A stretch of DNA of 64,000 nt from Saccopteryx bilineata (lineage: Eukaryota > Chordata > Mammalia > Chiroptera > Emballonuridae): positions 185,359,520 through 185,423,519 of the forward strand of contig NC_089491.1 of NCBI RefSeq assembly GCF_036850765.1, in the 5' to 3' direction. Under the pieces are notes generated by a model. It had not been told where the DNA came from. It saw nothing but the letters and a program-made list of their open reading frames with translations, and ran no database searches. The stretch's first letter is position 1, and each line of letters begins with the position of its first letter. Positions 1 through 11,397 of the stretch are shown here, piece after piece. The translations under genes and the position numbers were made by a program.

Positions 1-112
1 TGCTGTTGTTTAGTTTTGGCTCTAATCCCCTATTTGTGTGTATTTATTGACTCTCACCTATGGTGGACTTTATTTTCTCATGATTCATTAATTTAAATTA
101 TGAGCTCATCTT

Positions 113-432
113 TTTTTTGTGACAGAGACAGAGATAGTCAGAGAGAGGGAGAGATAGGGACAGACAGACAGGAATGGAGAGAGATGAGAAGCATCAACTC
201 TTCGTTGCAATACCTTAGTTGTTCATTGATGGCTTTCTCATATGTGCCTTGACCGGGGAGCTACAGTAGACCACGTGACCCCTTGCTTGAGCCAGCGACC
301 TTGGGCTCAAGCTGGTGAGCTTTGCTCAAACCAGATGAACCCGTGCTCAAGCTGGCGACCTTGGGGTCTCGAACCTGGGTCCTCTGCATTCCAGTTCGAC
401 ACTCTATCCACTGCGCCACCACCTGGTCAGGC
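113..432 (-). mobile_element. tRNA-derived SINE (bat type), minus orientation
   Basis: On the minus strand it starts gcctgaccaggtggtggcgc, has a tRNA-like promoter with a B-box-like GGTTCGAGACC, a body with repeated 'gcttgag...' modules, a CT-rich tail and a short A tail. A perfect 14-bp duplication (tatgagctcatctt) lies at 99-112 and 433-446, so both ends are intact. Confidence 0.9.
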
Positions 433-446
433 TATGAGCTCATCTT

Positions 447-679
447 GCATGAGAATTGCTGCAGGTATTCTATAAAAGCCTATGTAAGAATATAACTTTC
501 TGAAGATGTTTGTGTAAATAGAGTTGGTGATATATATTCTAGAGAAGCTGGTCTTTGGTTCTTCCAGGTGTCTTAGGGTTATCATCACCCTAGGATTGAT
601 TTTAGGTATATTTATTGCATTTGTGGTTTATAGATCACAGGAAATCTAAATCAATAGTGGAAATCCACATGATTCTCCA

Positions 680-710
<31 letters not shown>

Positions 711-1247
711 TTCATACACACACATATATGTACATATACACATATTTTTATATATGCATACATATTTTCTTACAATCTCTGAGTTTAGAAATAAGAAAAT
801 AAATCTTGCTAAAATTATATGTGAATTATAGGAAAGTGAATTCTGAATATAGAAGGGTTTCTGTTATGAGTGAAATTTATGAGATTAAGATATATATCTA
901 TTCTTTGTTGAGTAATCAATCTGTCTATATGCTGAAATATATATTTGTTCATTTAAAGCTTTCAGTAATTTTGTAAGATGGTTATTATTCTTTTTTTCCA
1001 TTTTAGAGAAGTAAACAAAGAACAAATGGTGGTATCAGGCTACTTTATTCAAATGTCACCTTTTATTGAGGGCTTCCATCGTCATTGCCCCTACCCTGGC
1101 AAGAACTTTTTCCACTACTAGTTTATTTATATTTTTGTACTTCTCACCCTCTAGGTTTTTCTCATTCCCTTCATTATTGTTGCTCTCCTGCACCCTTCCA
1201 TCCACCTCCTCAAGAATGTAAATTCAATTAAAGCAGGCACTGTTTTT
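447..1247. other. Intergenic, AT-rich, no gene seen
   Basis: No coding feature. It holds the CA/TA microsatellite at 681-770 and otherwise unremarkable AT-rich DNA. Confidence 0.6.
681..770. repeat. (CA)n grading into (TA/CATA)n microsatellite
   Basis: About 28 bp of pure CA repeat followed by interrupted CACA, ATATGTACATATA and similar units. Confidence 0.95.
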
Positions 1248-1258
1248 TAGTCCATGTG

Positions 1259-1656
1259 GTTTTTTGGTTGTGTTGTTGTTTTTCTTTAGCGAGAAAGAAA
1301 GAGACAGAGACAGATAGATAGGAAAGGAGAGAGATGAAAAGCATCCACTTGTTGTTGTGGCACTTTAATTGTTCATTGGTTGTTTTCCCATATGTGCCTT
1401 GACTGGGGTCGGGGAGAGAGGGGTTTCAGCTGATCCAGTGATCTTGCTCAAGCCAGCAACCTTGGGCTTTAAGCCAGTGACCGATGGGCTCAAGTCAGTT
1501 ACCATGGGGTCATGTTTAAGATCCCACACTCAAACCAGCAACCCCACACTCAAGCTGGTGAGCACACACTCAACCCTGTGACCTCAGGGTTTCAAACCTG
1601 GGTCCTCTGCATTCCAGGTGGAATGCTCTATCCACTGTGCCACCACCTGGTCAGGC
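1259..1656 (-). mobile_element. tRNA-derived SINE (same family as at 113-432), minus orientation
   Basis: Shares the caccacctggtcaggc head and the repeated 'agccagcaacc/agccagtgacc' modules. The perfect 11-bp duplication tagtccatgtg lies at 1248-1258 and 1657-1667. Confidence 0.9.
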
Positions 1657-1925
1657 TAGTCCATGTGATTGGTACTAATTTCTGTTATTTAGAATATTTC
1701 CTGACATAGAGGGTATTCACTAAGTATTTGTGAGTGAATGAATGACTCAAATGAGATACTCAGTGCTTTCTTCTATGCACCATTTCACTCTGAGCTTCAA
1801 TTTATGAATCAATGGCAAATGTTTTGTCCTTAGTTCCTTAAAGGACTTTAAATAAAGGCCATTTTAAAAATGATATGTTTATTGTTTAACGTAATAATGT
1901 CCCAGGTAGGTGAGGTGGCCAAATA

Positions 1926-2680
1926 CTGTATATCCCCATGTATAAGTTGCTCCCATGTACAGTATAAGATGCATTTTAATTTGGGGGTCCAAAATTTGAA
2001 AAAAAAAGTATTATCTAAAGTTATTGAACTCAAGTTTTGTTCATCATAAAATTCACACAACTCATCATCACTGATAAAACTCCCATTTATTAGCTTGTTT
2101 TTATCTGTGTCTGATGACAAATAAGTTTTTATATATTGTCTCACCCCCAGTTCCATTGATAGCATTTGAAATGCCACACCCACTATATAAGACGCACCCA
2201 GTTTTTAGACCCCAAACTTTTTGAAAAGGGTGCATCTTTTTTTTTTTTTTTTTTTTTTTTTTTGTATTTTTCTGAAGCTAGAAACAGGGAGAGACAGTCA
2301 GACAGACTCCCGCATGCGCCCGACCAGGATCCACCGGCACGCCCTCCAGGGGGTGACGCTCTGCCCACCAGGGGGCGATGCTCTGCCCCTCTGGGGCGTC
2401 GCTCTGCTGCCACCAGAGCCACTCTAGCGCCTGGGGCAGAGGCCAAGGAGCCATCCCCAGCACCCAGACCATCTTTGCTCCAATGGAGCCTCGCTGCAGG
2501 AGGGGAAGAGAGAGACAGAGAGGAAGGAGAGGGGGAGGGGTGGAGAAGCAGATGGGCGCTTCTCCTGTGTGCCCTGGCCAGGAATTGAACCCGGGACTTC
2601 TGCACGCTAGGCCGATGCTCTACCACTGAGCCAACCGGCCAGGGCCAAAAAGGGTGCATTTTATACCTGGGAAAATATAG
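1926..2680. mobile_element. Small terminal-inverted-repeat DNA transposon (MITE) interrupted by a SINE
   Basis: The left end CTGTATATCCCCATGTATAA and the reverse complement of the right end CTATATTTTCCCAGGTATAA match over most of about 25 bp. Both ends are flanked by TA (1924-1925 and 2681-2682), the target duplication of Tc1/mariner-type elements. Removing the nested SINE and one copy of its duplication leaves about 330 bp with no credible transposase. I did not assign a family name. Confidence 0.6.
2236..2647 (-). mobile_element. Long tRNA-derived SINE (about 410 bp), minus orientation, nested in the MITE
   Basis: On the minus strand it begins ggccctggccggttggctca, has a B-box-like GGGTTCAATTCC, a GC-rich body with repeated gcagagc/catcgccccctggtggg modules, and ends in a long A tail (T run at 2237-2263). 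A 12-bp duplication aaaagggtgcat at 2224-2235 and 2648-2659 is perfect. The open frames here on both strands are SINE sequence, not genes. Confidence 0.92.
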
Positions 2681-2683
2681 TAT

Positions 2684-3756
2684 ATTGATTCAGGTATTTA
2701 TGTGTGTGTGCATATCTGCAAAAACATGCACTTGGAATATATAAGGCTTGGTCTCCAGCAAAACAAAGACTTTGTGAAAGCCTTTGGCAGTCTGTAATGC
2801 ACTGTTTAGATGTAAGCTGTTTTGATTATTGTCCTGTTGTTCTGCAGTGTTAGTCAGACAATCAGACCCTTATCAATTTAGGACATACACGTCCAATGGA
2901 GAGTGTAAAAATAAATTTAGTTAATCAGTCTGCTTCCTGAAGTTCTGAGCAGAAGGATCCATCTTAGCTGGGCCTCACTCTGACCTTATATGTGCTCTCC
3001 AGACATCACCTATACAGGGAGAAACAGAGAAATACATATAGAGAGATGGAGAGAGACCAAGACAGAGAGAAAGACAGGGAGACAAAGAAACAGAAAGAAA
3101 GAGAAAAAACACAACAGAAAGATATAGGTTAGAAACGAGGAGGCCAACAAGCAGAGTTAGAGAGAGATAAAGAGATGCGCGTGCGTGCGTGCGTGTGTGC
3201 TTGAGTGTGTGTGTGTGTAGTGACAGAGCAAGAAACAAAGGGCAAGGAATGTTGCAAAAAGTTTGAAAAAATAAATAAAAGTAGAGAGGAAAAGATACTA
3301 GAAGAAGAGTGTTCTGTGAATAAAAGTGAAAAGACAGGTGCACATGTTCAAACCGATCACCTTAGCACCACAAACTCAGTGAATCGGCAAATAGTTGAAC
3401 ATTTTATTGATTCCTAGACAGTCAAAAATAATTTCTTCTTATATTTAAACTAGTTAGAAGTTTATAACTCAAAGTAGTTATGAGTTGGTTCTGTCCTAGA
3501 GATGAGAGGTGTCACCATTAGTCATGGCCCCTGTTCAGACAGGAGGCAGTCCCCATTCCTGAATATCTATAATTTTGTCACTTGGCCTATTGTTGTATGT
3601 TTCTTTCTTTATAATTTATTTCTCCCATATTGTTATGTGGAAAAATTACCTGGAGACTATTATAATGAAATACTTTGAATCATAGGTTTCAATCAGTGTC
3701 CAGGGCTTTAGGAAGTGTTTCCCCAGGATTTGAGATTTCCTTTTGGAAAGCCATTT
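2684..3756. other. Intergenic, with a purine-rich and (GT)n stretch
   Basis: No gene seen. 3017-3165 is GA-rich (gagagagac-like) on the plus strand, followed by (GCGT)n and (GT)n at about 3176-3219. The rest is ordinary AT-rich DNA. Confidence 0.6.
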
Positions 3757-3770
3757 AAAAGTAGAACAGT
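3757..3770. repeat. L1 target-site duplication, 5' copy
   Basis: The 14-bp sequence aaaagtagaacagt is repeated at 11664-11677 after the L1 A tail, marking one L1 insertion event. Confidence 0.93.
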
Positions 3771-6025
3771 TGAGGAGTGACGTCACGGAAATGGCACCGT
3801 GAGCAGCGCATCCGACAGATCTCCCCAAAATCACAACAAATTTATCAACTAGAAACAGAAAAATTTATCCTCGGAGCATTCCGGAGTTCCACACAAACTG
3901 AAAGCGAAAGGACTGTTATCACTTGAATCTGAGAGATGAGGGTGTGGAGGAAGCTAACTACCGCAAGGACGTTCATTCAAGCCGCGGAGGGAGTGCACCT
4001 GTGGTGAGTCAGCCCACACTCGGGAGCGGCGAGCAGCTGCCGGCGCGCACCCGGTCAGGTTGCAGAGCGAGCACCGCTAACGTTCCCAGGGGCCCGTGCA
4101 CTGCGAGTGAGAGTCCCCAGCCACCGGTGCCCAGAGCACCCCATTCGCGCGTGTGCCCTGGGCATACCACACGCCCAGAGCGCCCTACTGGCCCGCACAC
4201 CCAGGGTGCCCCATTATCCTGCGCCCGGTGCGCCCCAGCCGCCAGCGGCGGGGCGAGCGGGAGAGGCGCCAAGGCGGTCTTCCCTACTTAGGAGATTCTC
4301 TCCGTGGGCAGGGCACCTCACCCAGCCATTCAAGCTAACAATCAAGCGTTGGGGGAGGGGCGCGCAGGCAGCCTGAAATACCGTCGGGAGCACAGCTGCA
4401 GACCCAATCACTGAAATTAGCTTAACCCATGAAATCTGCGCACCCACGGGGCTCTAATTGATAAGATCTCTCTCAGTTCAGTGATCCAAGACAAGAGGCG
4501 TGATATTTTTTAGTGCCTCTCGCTAAAGGGGCGGGGGCAACCTCTGAATGCTAGACGCTGAACAGTCATCTTGACAACAATTGACTCCCACCCCCGCCTG
4601 ATTACACTGGACGCTCTGACTGCCAGAGCCTTTCCCAAAGCCTTGCGCTGAGTGGGGATAGAGTGGGGATTTCCTAGCTCTTTGAGCCTCTTACTCCCCA
4701 GGCAGAAGCAGTAGCAGCCTTATAGCTGGATCACCAGGCTGCTAATTCAGGAAGGGGGGACTAGGAGAGAGACTCCAGGAAAGCAAACTCTCTCATCGTT
4801 GGACCCTGCAAACGCCAACAAGCCTTGACTACCAGCAAGACTAAAGCCAATTATATGACATTGCCATAGAATCCCATCAACTGCAAATCCCTACCTAAGT
4901 GTGACACAGGGGCAGAGCCTGGGGTATAGAGTCACTGACCAGGAAGAGGGAGAGAAAAGAAAAAGGAAGAAGTTAACCTCTCAAAATCAAGAAAAATCCA
5001 CAGACTTTACAACTTGTTCCACTAATTTTTTTTTTGTTGGTGTTTGTTTCTTCTATCTTATTGCCTTTATTATTATTATTTCTATTTCCTCCACCTCGGT
5101 CCTTTTATTCTCTGCCCATCTTATGCTTCCCTTTTCTAGAACTACACTACCCATGAGTGTTACATTTTATTTCTTTTCTTCATCCTCACCCTCCTTTAAG
5201 GTTATACTCCAAAACACTTAACTCTCACTCTCTCCTCTTTTGTTTTTTTTTTGTTTTGCTTTATTTTGTTTTTTTCTCTTCCTTTTTTTTTCTTCCTTCG
5301 TTTTTCTCTTTTTCTTATTTTTTCCTTTCTATTCATTTTTTCTTTTCTCGTTTTACTTTTCCTCCCATTTAATCCTCAATCACGAACAAATTAGTTAATT
5401 TGGGACTCAAGGTTTTTTTTTGGTTTTATTTTTCTTTTTCGCTTTTGTTTTTTTTTTGTTTGTTTGTTTGTTTGTTTATTTTTGTGGCATTTTGGGTACT
5501 TTTTACGTTGCTTTTTAACTCACTAGCATTCCTCCCAACCCAAGGTCTTCATTGTATTTAGTCTTCGCTCCACTTAATACAACAGATTTTTACTTATTAT
5601 TTTTATTTTTTCTTCTTTATTATTCTTTTTTTTCTCCTTTTTTCTGGTTCCCTCTTATCCCTCTCATTATATCTCTTAGTCGACCATCACTTACAAGCAA
5701 ATCATCTTATGCTTGTCTAAGATTTTCTTCCCTTTTTTTTTTTTTTGCATTTAGTAGGTCCCTACTCCCTTTTTTTGCCCCTTGAACTCTTCACCCCAAA
5801 TCAGGCCCTCCATTATAGGCAGTTTTTGTTCCATTTAGCATAATATAATTCACAGGTCATCACGATATTTCCCTGAGGAGGGGAGAGGAGGGAAAGAGAA
5901 GAAAGAAAAAGGGGGAAATAATAAATTATTACTGGGTTTTTTTGTGGGGTGTTTTACCTTTTTTTTTTTTTTACTTTTTACTCTTTATTAATTCTAATTA
6001 GTGCTATCAACAAGACCACCTTCAG
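3771..6025 (+). promoter_or_regulatory. L1 5' UTR / internal promoter region
   Basis: About 2.25 kb. It opens with a palindromic TGACGTCA at 3778-3785, continues through a GC- and CpG-rich part (about 3950-4560), then a strongly pyrimidine-rich part (about 5010-5990). In L1 biology this region carries the RNA polymerase II internal promoter. The open frames inside it on both strands are low-complexity or GC-rich products without recognisable domains. Confidence 0.8.
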
Positions 6026-7046
6026 ATGCCAATAAGAAAGAGGAAATTGAATATTATGGATACAAAAGAAAGAGAGGTAACACAAATAGATGTGGAAAAA
6101 TCTATGGAGAAAAGACTTAACATATTGGAAGCCTTGGAGCTAAATGACAGAGAATTTAAAATAGAAATCTTAAAAATACTGAGAGATATACAAGAAAACA
6201 CAGAAAGGCAATTTAGGGAGATCAGAAAACAACTCAATGAACACAAAGAATATATTACTAGGGAAATTGAAACTATAAAAACAAATCAAACAGAAATGAA
6301 AAACTCAATTCATGAGCTGAAAAACGAGGTAACAAGCTTAGCTAACAGAACAGCCCAGATAGAAAATAGGATTAGTGAAATAGAAGACAAACAACTTGAG
6401 GCACAACAGAGAGAAGAAGAAAGAGACTCAAAAATAATAAAAAAATGAGAAAGCCCTACAGGAATTGTCTGACTCCATCAGAAAGAATAACATAAGAATA
6501 ATAGGTATATCAGAGGGAGAAGAGAAAGAAAATGGAATGGAGAATATACTCAAACAAATAATAGACGAGAACTTCCCAAGCCTGTGGAAGGAACTAAAGC
6601 CTCAAATTCAAGAAGCAAACAGAACACCGAGTTTTCTTAACCCCAACAAACCCACTCCAAGGCACATCATAATAAAGATGACACAAACCAATGACAAAGA
6701 AAAAATTCTCAAGGCAGCCAGGGAAAAGAAGAGTACAACATATAAAGGAAGGCCTATTAGATTATCATCAGATTTCTCAGCAGAAACTCTACAAGCTAGA
6801 AGAGAGTGGACCCCAATATTTAAAGCCCTGAAAGAGAGGAACTTTCAGCCAAGAATACTATACCCATCAAAGCTATCCTTCAAGTACGAAGGAGATATAA
6901 AAACATTCACAAATACAGAAAAGATGAGAGAATTTATCAGCAGAAAGCCCCCACTCCAGGAAATACTTAAAGGGGGTTTTCCAACCAGATTCAAAGAACA
7001 AAAGAAAACAACACCACAAGTAACAGCTCCACCAAGAACACAATAA
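6026..7046 (+). pseudogene. L1 ORF1 (RNA-binding chaperone), frameshifted
   Basis: Encodes an L1 ORF1p of about 340 residues. 6026-6448 gives the long coiled coil (many Glu/Lys/Ile heptads) used for trimerisation. 6465-7046 gives the RRM and C-terminal domain (e.g. RIIGISEGEE, NFPSLWKE, ILKAAREK). The two halves lie in different frames; the second continues upstream to the A7 run at 6439-6445, where a one-base indel moves the first half into TGA at 6446-6448. ORF1p binds L1 RNA in the ribonucleoprotein particle; this copy cannot make it in full. Confidence 0.93.
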
Positions 7047-7349
7047 AACCAAACTTAAACTGTGACAACAAAGGAAAAAAAAGGGGGGAGAGGATGGAGA
7101 TTAACAGTAGCAAAGGACGATGAAGTGCAGAAATACTCATAAGATAGGGTACTACAATTAATATGGTAGGTACCCTTTTCATTACTTAATGGTAACCACC
7201 TTTGACAAAACCACCACAAAAACACTTGACTTAAAAAAGGTAGCAACAGAGGAAAGAAGTATGGAACACAAACAAACAAAAACAAATGATAGAAAAACAA
7301 AAGAGAAGAACCAAACAAGATACAAAACTAACAGAAAGCAATTTATAAA
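7047..7349 (+). other. L1 inter-ORF spacer
   Basis: A-rich stretch of about 300 bp between the ORF1 stop and the ORF2 ATG at 7350. No coding feature of its own; open frames on the minus strand are A/T-rich shadows. Confidence 0.7.
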
Positions 7350-10300
7350 ATGGCAGTAGGGAACCCACAAGTGTCAATAATTACACTAAATGTAGGCCTG
7401 ACCTGTGGTGGTGCAGTGGATAAAGCGTCGACCTGGAAATGCTGAGGTCGCCGGTTTGAAAGCCTGGGCTTACCTGGTCAAGGCACATATGGGAGTTGAT
7501 GCTTCCAGCTCCTCCCCTCTGTCTTTCTCTCTCTTTGTCTCTCTATCTCCCTCTCTCTCTCCTCTCTAAAATGAATAAATAAAAAATAAAAAAAAAATAA
7601 TTACACTAAATGTAAATGGATTAAACTTACCAATAAAAAGACACAGAGTAGCAGAATGGATTAAAAAAGAAAATCCAACTATATGCTGCCTACAAGAAAC
7701 ACATCTAAGCAACAAGGATAAAAACAAATTCAAAGTGAAAGGCTGTAAAACAATACTCCAAGCAAACAACACCCAAAAAAAAGCAGGTGTAGCAATACTC
7801 ATATCTAATAATGCTGACTACAAGACAGAAAAAGTACTCAGAGACAAAAATGGTCATTTCATAATGATTAAGGGGAAGTTGAATCAAGAGGACATAACAA
7901 TCCTTAATATATATGCACCAAACCAAGGAGCACCAAAATATATAAGACAGCTACTTATTGACCGTAAAACAAAAACTAACAAAAATACAATCATACTTGG
8001 AGACCTCAATACACCGCTGACGGCTCTAAATTGGTCATCCAAACAGAGAATCAATAAAGATATAGTGGCCTTAAACGAAATACTAGAACACCTGGATATG
8101 ATAGACATCTACAGGACACTTCATCCCAAAGCGACAGAGTATACATTTTTCTCTAGTGTACATGGAACATTCTCAAGAATTGACCATACGTTGGGCCACA
8201 AAGACAATATCAGCAAATTTAGAAAAATTGAAATGGTACCAAGCATATTTTCTGATCATAAAGCCTTGAAACTAGAATTCAACTGCAAAAAAGAGGGGGA
8301 AAAACCCACAAAAATGTGGAAACTAAACAACATACTTCTAAAAAATGAATGGGTCAAAGAAGAAATAAGCGCAGAGATCAAAAGATATATACAGACAAAT
8401 GAAAATGAAAATACGACATATCAGAATCTCTGGGATGCAGCTAAAGCAGTAAGAAGAGGAAAGTTCATATCACTTCAGGCCTATATGAACAAACAAGAGA
8501 GAGCCGAAGTAAACCACTTAACTTCACCCCTTAAGGAACTAGAAAAAGAAGAACAAAGACAACCCAAAACCAGCCAAAGAAAGGAGATAATAAAAATCAG
8601 GGCAGAAATAAATGAAATAGAGAACAGAAAAACTATAGAAAAAATCAATAAAACAAGGAGCTGGTTCTTTAAAAAGATCAACAAAATTGACAAACCCTTG
8701 GCAAGACTCACCAAGGAAAAAAGGCACAGGACTCCAATAAATAAAATCCAAAATGAAAGAGGAGAGATCACCACAGACATCATAGATATACAAAGAATTA
8801 TTGTAGAATACTATGAAAAATTATATGCCACCAAATACAACAATCTAGAAGAAATGGATAAATTCCTAGAACAATACAACCTTCCTAGACTGAGTCAGGA
8901 AGAAGCAGAAAGCCTAAACAGACCAATCAGCAGGGAGGAAATAGAAAAAACTATTAAAAATCTCCCCGAAAATAAAAGTCTAGGTCCAGATGGTTATACT
9001 AGTGAATTCTATCAAACATTCAAAGGAGACTTGGTTCCTATTCTACTCAAAGTCTTCCAAAAAATTGAAGAAGAAGCAATACTTCCAAACACATTTTATG
9101 AGGCCAACATAACCCTCATACCAAAACCTGGCAAGGATGGCACAAAGAAAGAAAACTACAGACCAATATCTCTAATGAATACAGATGCTAAAATACTAAA
9201 CAAAATACTGGCTAACCGAATACAACAACATATTAAAAAAATAATACATCATGATCAAGTGGGATTCATCCCAGAATCTCAAGGATGGTTCAACATACGT
9301 AAAACGGTTAACGTAATACACCATATCAACAAAACAAAGAACAAAAACCACATGATCTTATCAATAGATGCAGAAAAGGCTTTTGATAAAATACAACACA
9401 ATTTTATGTTTAAGACTCTCAACAAAATGGGTATAGAAGGAAAATATCTCAACATGATAAAGGCCATATATGATAAACCATCAGCCAACATCCTATTAAA
9501 CGGCATAAAACTGAGGACTTTCTACCTTAAATCAGGAGCAAGACAGGGTTGTCCACTCTCTCCGCTCTTATTTAACGTGGTGCTAGAAGTTCTGGCCAGA
9601 GCAATCAGACAAGACAAAGAAATAAAAGGCATCCATATCGGAAAAGAAGAAGTAAAGGTATCACTTTTTGCTGATGATATGATCCTATACATCGAAAACC
9701 CGAAGGACTCCACAAAAAGATTATTAGAAACAATAAACCAATACAGTAAGGTCGCAGGATACAAAATTAACATACAAAAGTCCATAGCCTTTCTATATGC
9801 CAACAATGAAATATTAGAAAATGAACTAAAAAAAATAATCCCCTTCATGATTGCAACAACAACAAAAAAATACCTAGGAATAAACATAACAAAGAATGTA
9901 AAGGACCTATATAACAAAAACTACAAGGCATTATTAAGAGAAATAGAAAAAGACACAATGAGATGGAAAAATATTTCTTGTTCTTGGATAGGAAGAATAA
10001 ATATAATTAAAATGGCCATATTACCCAAAGCAATATATAAATTTAATGCAATTCCCTTCAAAATTCCTATGAGATTTTTTAAAGAAATGGTGCAAAAAAT
10101 CATCAGATTTATATGGAACTATAAAAAACCCCGAATAGCCAAAACAATCCTAAGGAAAAAGAATGAAGCTGGGGGCATTACAATACCTGACTTCAAACTA
10201 TATTATAGGGCCACGATAATCAAAACAGCATGGTATTGGCAGAAAAATAGACACTCAGACCAATGGAACAGAATAGAAAGCCCAGAAATAAAACCACATA

Positions 10301-11397
10301 TATATGGTCAAATAATCTTTGATAAAGGGGCCAACAACACACAATGGAGAAAAGGAAGCCTCTTCAACAAATGGTGTTGGGAAAACTGGAAAGCCACATG
10401 CAAAAGAATGAAACTCGACTACAGCCTGTCCCCGTGTACTAAAATTAATTCAAAATGGATCAAAGACCTAAATATAAGACCTGAAACAATAAAGTACATA
10501 GAAGAAGACATAGGTACTAAAATCATGGACCTGGGTTTTAAAGAACATTTTATGAACTTGACTCCAATGGCAAGAGAAGTGAAGGCAAAGATAAATGAAT
10601 GGGACTACATCAGAATAAAAAGTTTTTGCTCAGCAAGAGAAACTGATATCAAAATAAACAGACAGCCAACTAAATAGGAAATGATATTTTCAAACAACAG
10701 CTCAGATAAGGGCCTAATACCCAAAATTTACATAGAACTCTTAAAACTTAACAACAAACAAACAAACAATCCAATAAAAAAATGGGAAGAGGACATGAAC
10801 AGACACTTCTCCCAGGAAGAGATACAAATGGCCAACAGATATATGAAAAGATGCTCAACTTCATTAGTTATTAGAGAAATGCAAATCAAAACTACAATGA
10901 GATACCACCTCACCCCTGTTAGATTAGCTATTATCAACAAGACGGGTAATAGCAAATGTTGGAGAGGCTGCGGAGAAAAGGGAACTCTCATCCACTGTTG
11001 GTGGAACTGTAAAGTAGTACAACCATTATGGAGGAAAGTATGGTGGTTCCTCAAAAAACTGCAAATAGAACTACCTTATGACCCAGCAATCCCTCTACTG
11101 GGTATATACCCCAAAACCTCAGAAACATTGATACGTAAAGGCACATGTAGCCCCATGTTCATTGCAGCACTGTTCACAGTGGCCAAGACATGGAAACAAC
11201 CAAAAAGCCCTTCAGTAGAAGACTGGATAAAGAAGATGGGGCACATATACACTATGGAATACTACTCAGCCATAAGAAATGATGACATCGGATCATTTAC
11301 AGCAAAATGGTGGGATCTTGATAACATTATACGAAGTGAAATAAGTAAATCAGAAAAAAACAAGAACTACATGATTCCATACATTGGTGGAACATAA
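7350..11397 (+). pseudogene. L1 ORF2 (endonuclease-reverse transcriptase), inactivated
   Basis: Starts ATGGCAGTAGGG at 7350 and is interrupted after 15 codons by a SINE (7395-7595). It then reads open from about 7615 to a TAG at 10675-10677 and onward in the same frame to 11397. Visible parts: the AP-type endonuclease ([29 protein letters not shown]), the reverse transcriptase ([37 protein letters not shown] at 9667-9678), and the C-terminal Cys-rich motif ([18 protein letters not shown], 10957-11010). The wild-type protein nicks target DNA and primes reverse transcription. The SINE and stop codon make this copy non-functional. Confidence 0.96.
7395..7595 (+). mobile_element. tRNA-derived SINE inserted near the ORF2 start
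   Basis: Starts ggcctgacctgtggtggtgc, has a B-box-like CGGTTTGAAAGCC, a CT-rich part and an AATAAATAAAAAA tail. The 19-bp duplication aataattacactaaatgta at 7376-7394 and 7596-7614 is perfect and is itself L1 ORF2 sequence, so the SINE is younger than the L1. Its head resembles a third SINE subtype, shorter than the others here. Confidence 0.93.

Noticed and set aside
113..432. tRNA-like A and B boxes, considered as a tRNA gene
   Set aside because: They belong to a SINE with target-site duplication and tail; no complete cloverleaf is formed.
1848..2183. 111-codon minus-strand frame in the MITE, considered as a transposase fragment
   Set aside because: It has no recognisable domain, and the element is too short; probably a chance frame in AT-rich DNA.
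2183..2659. Open frames of up to 158 codons on both strands
   Set aside because: They lie almost wholly in the SINE and its A tail and translate SINE sequence.
4009..4272. Antisense open frame of 87 codons in the L1 5' UTR, considered as an ORF0-like gene
   Set aside because: ORF0 is a primate L1 feature. This frame is Pro/Gly/Ala-rich because the DNA is GC-rich, overlaps other frames on both strands, and has no domain.
5157..5785. Phe/Ser-rich open frames resembling membrane proteins
   Set aside because: They come from the pyrimidine-rich part of the L1 5' UTR; TTT and TTC codons give hydrophobic runs without a real protein.
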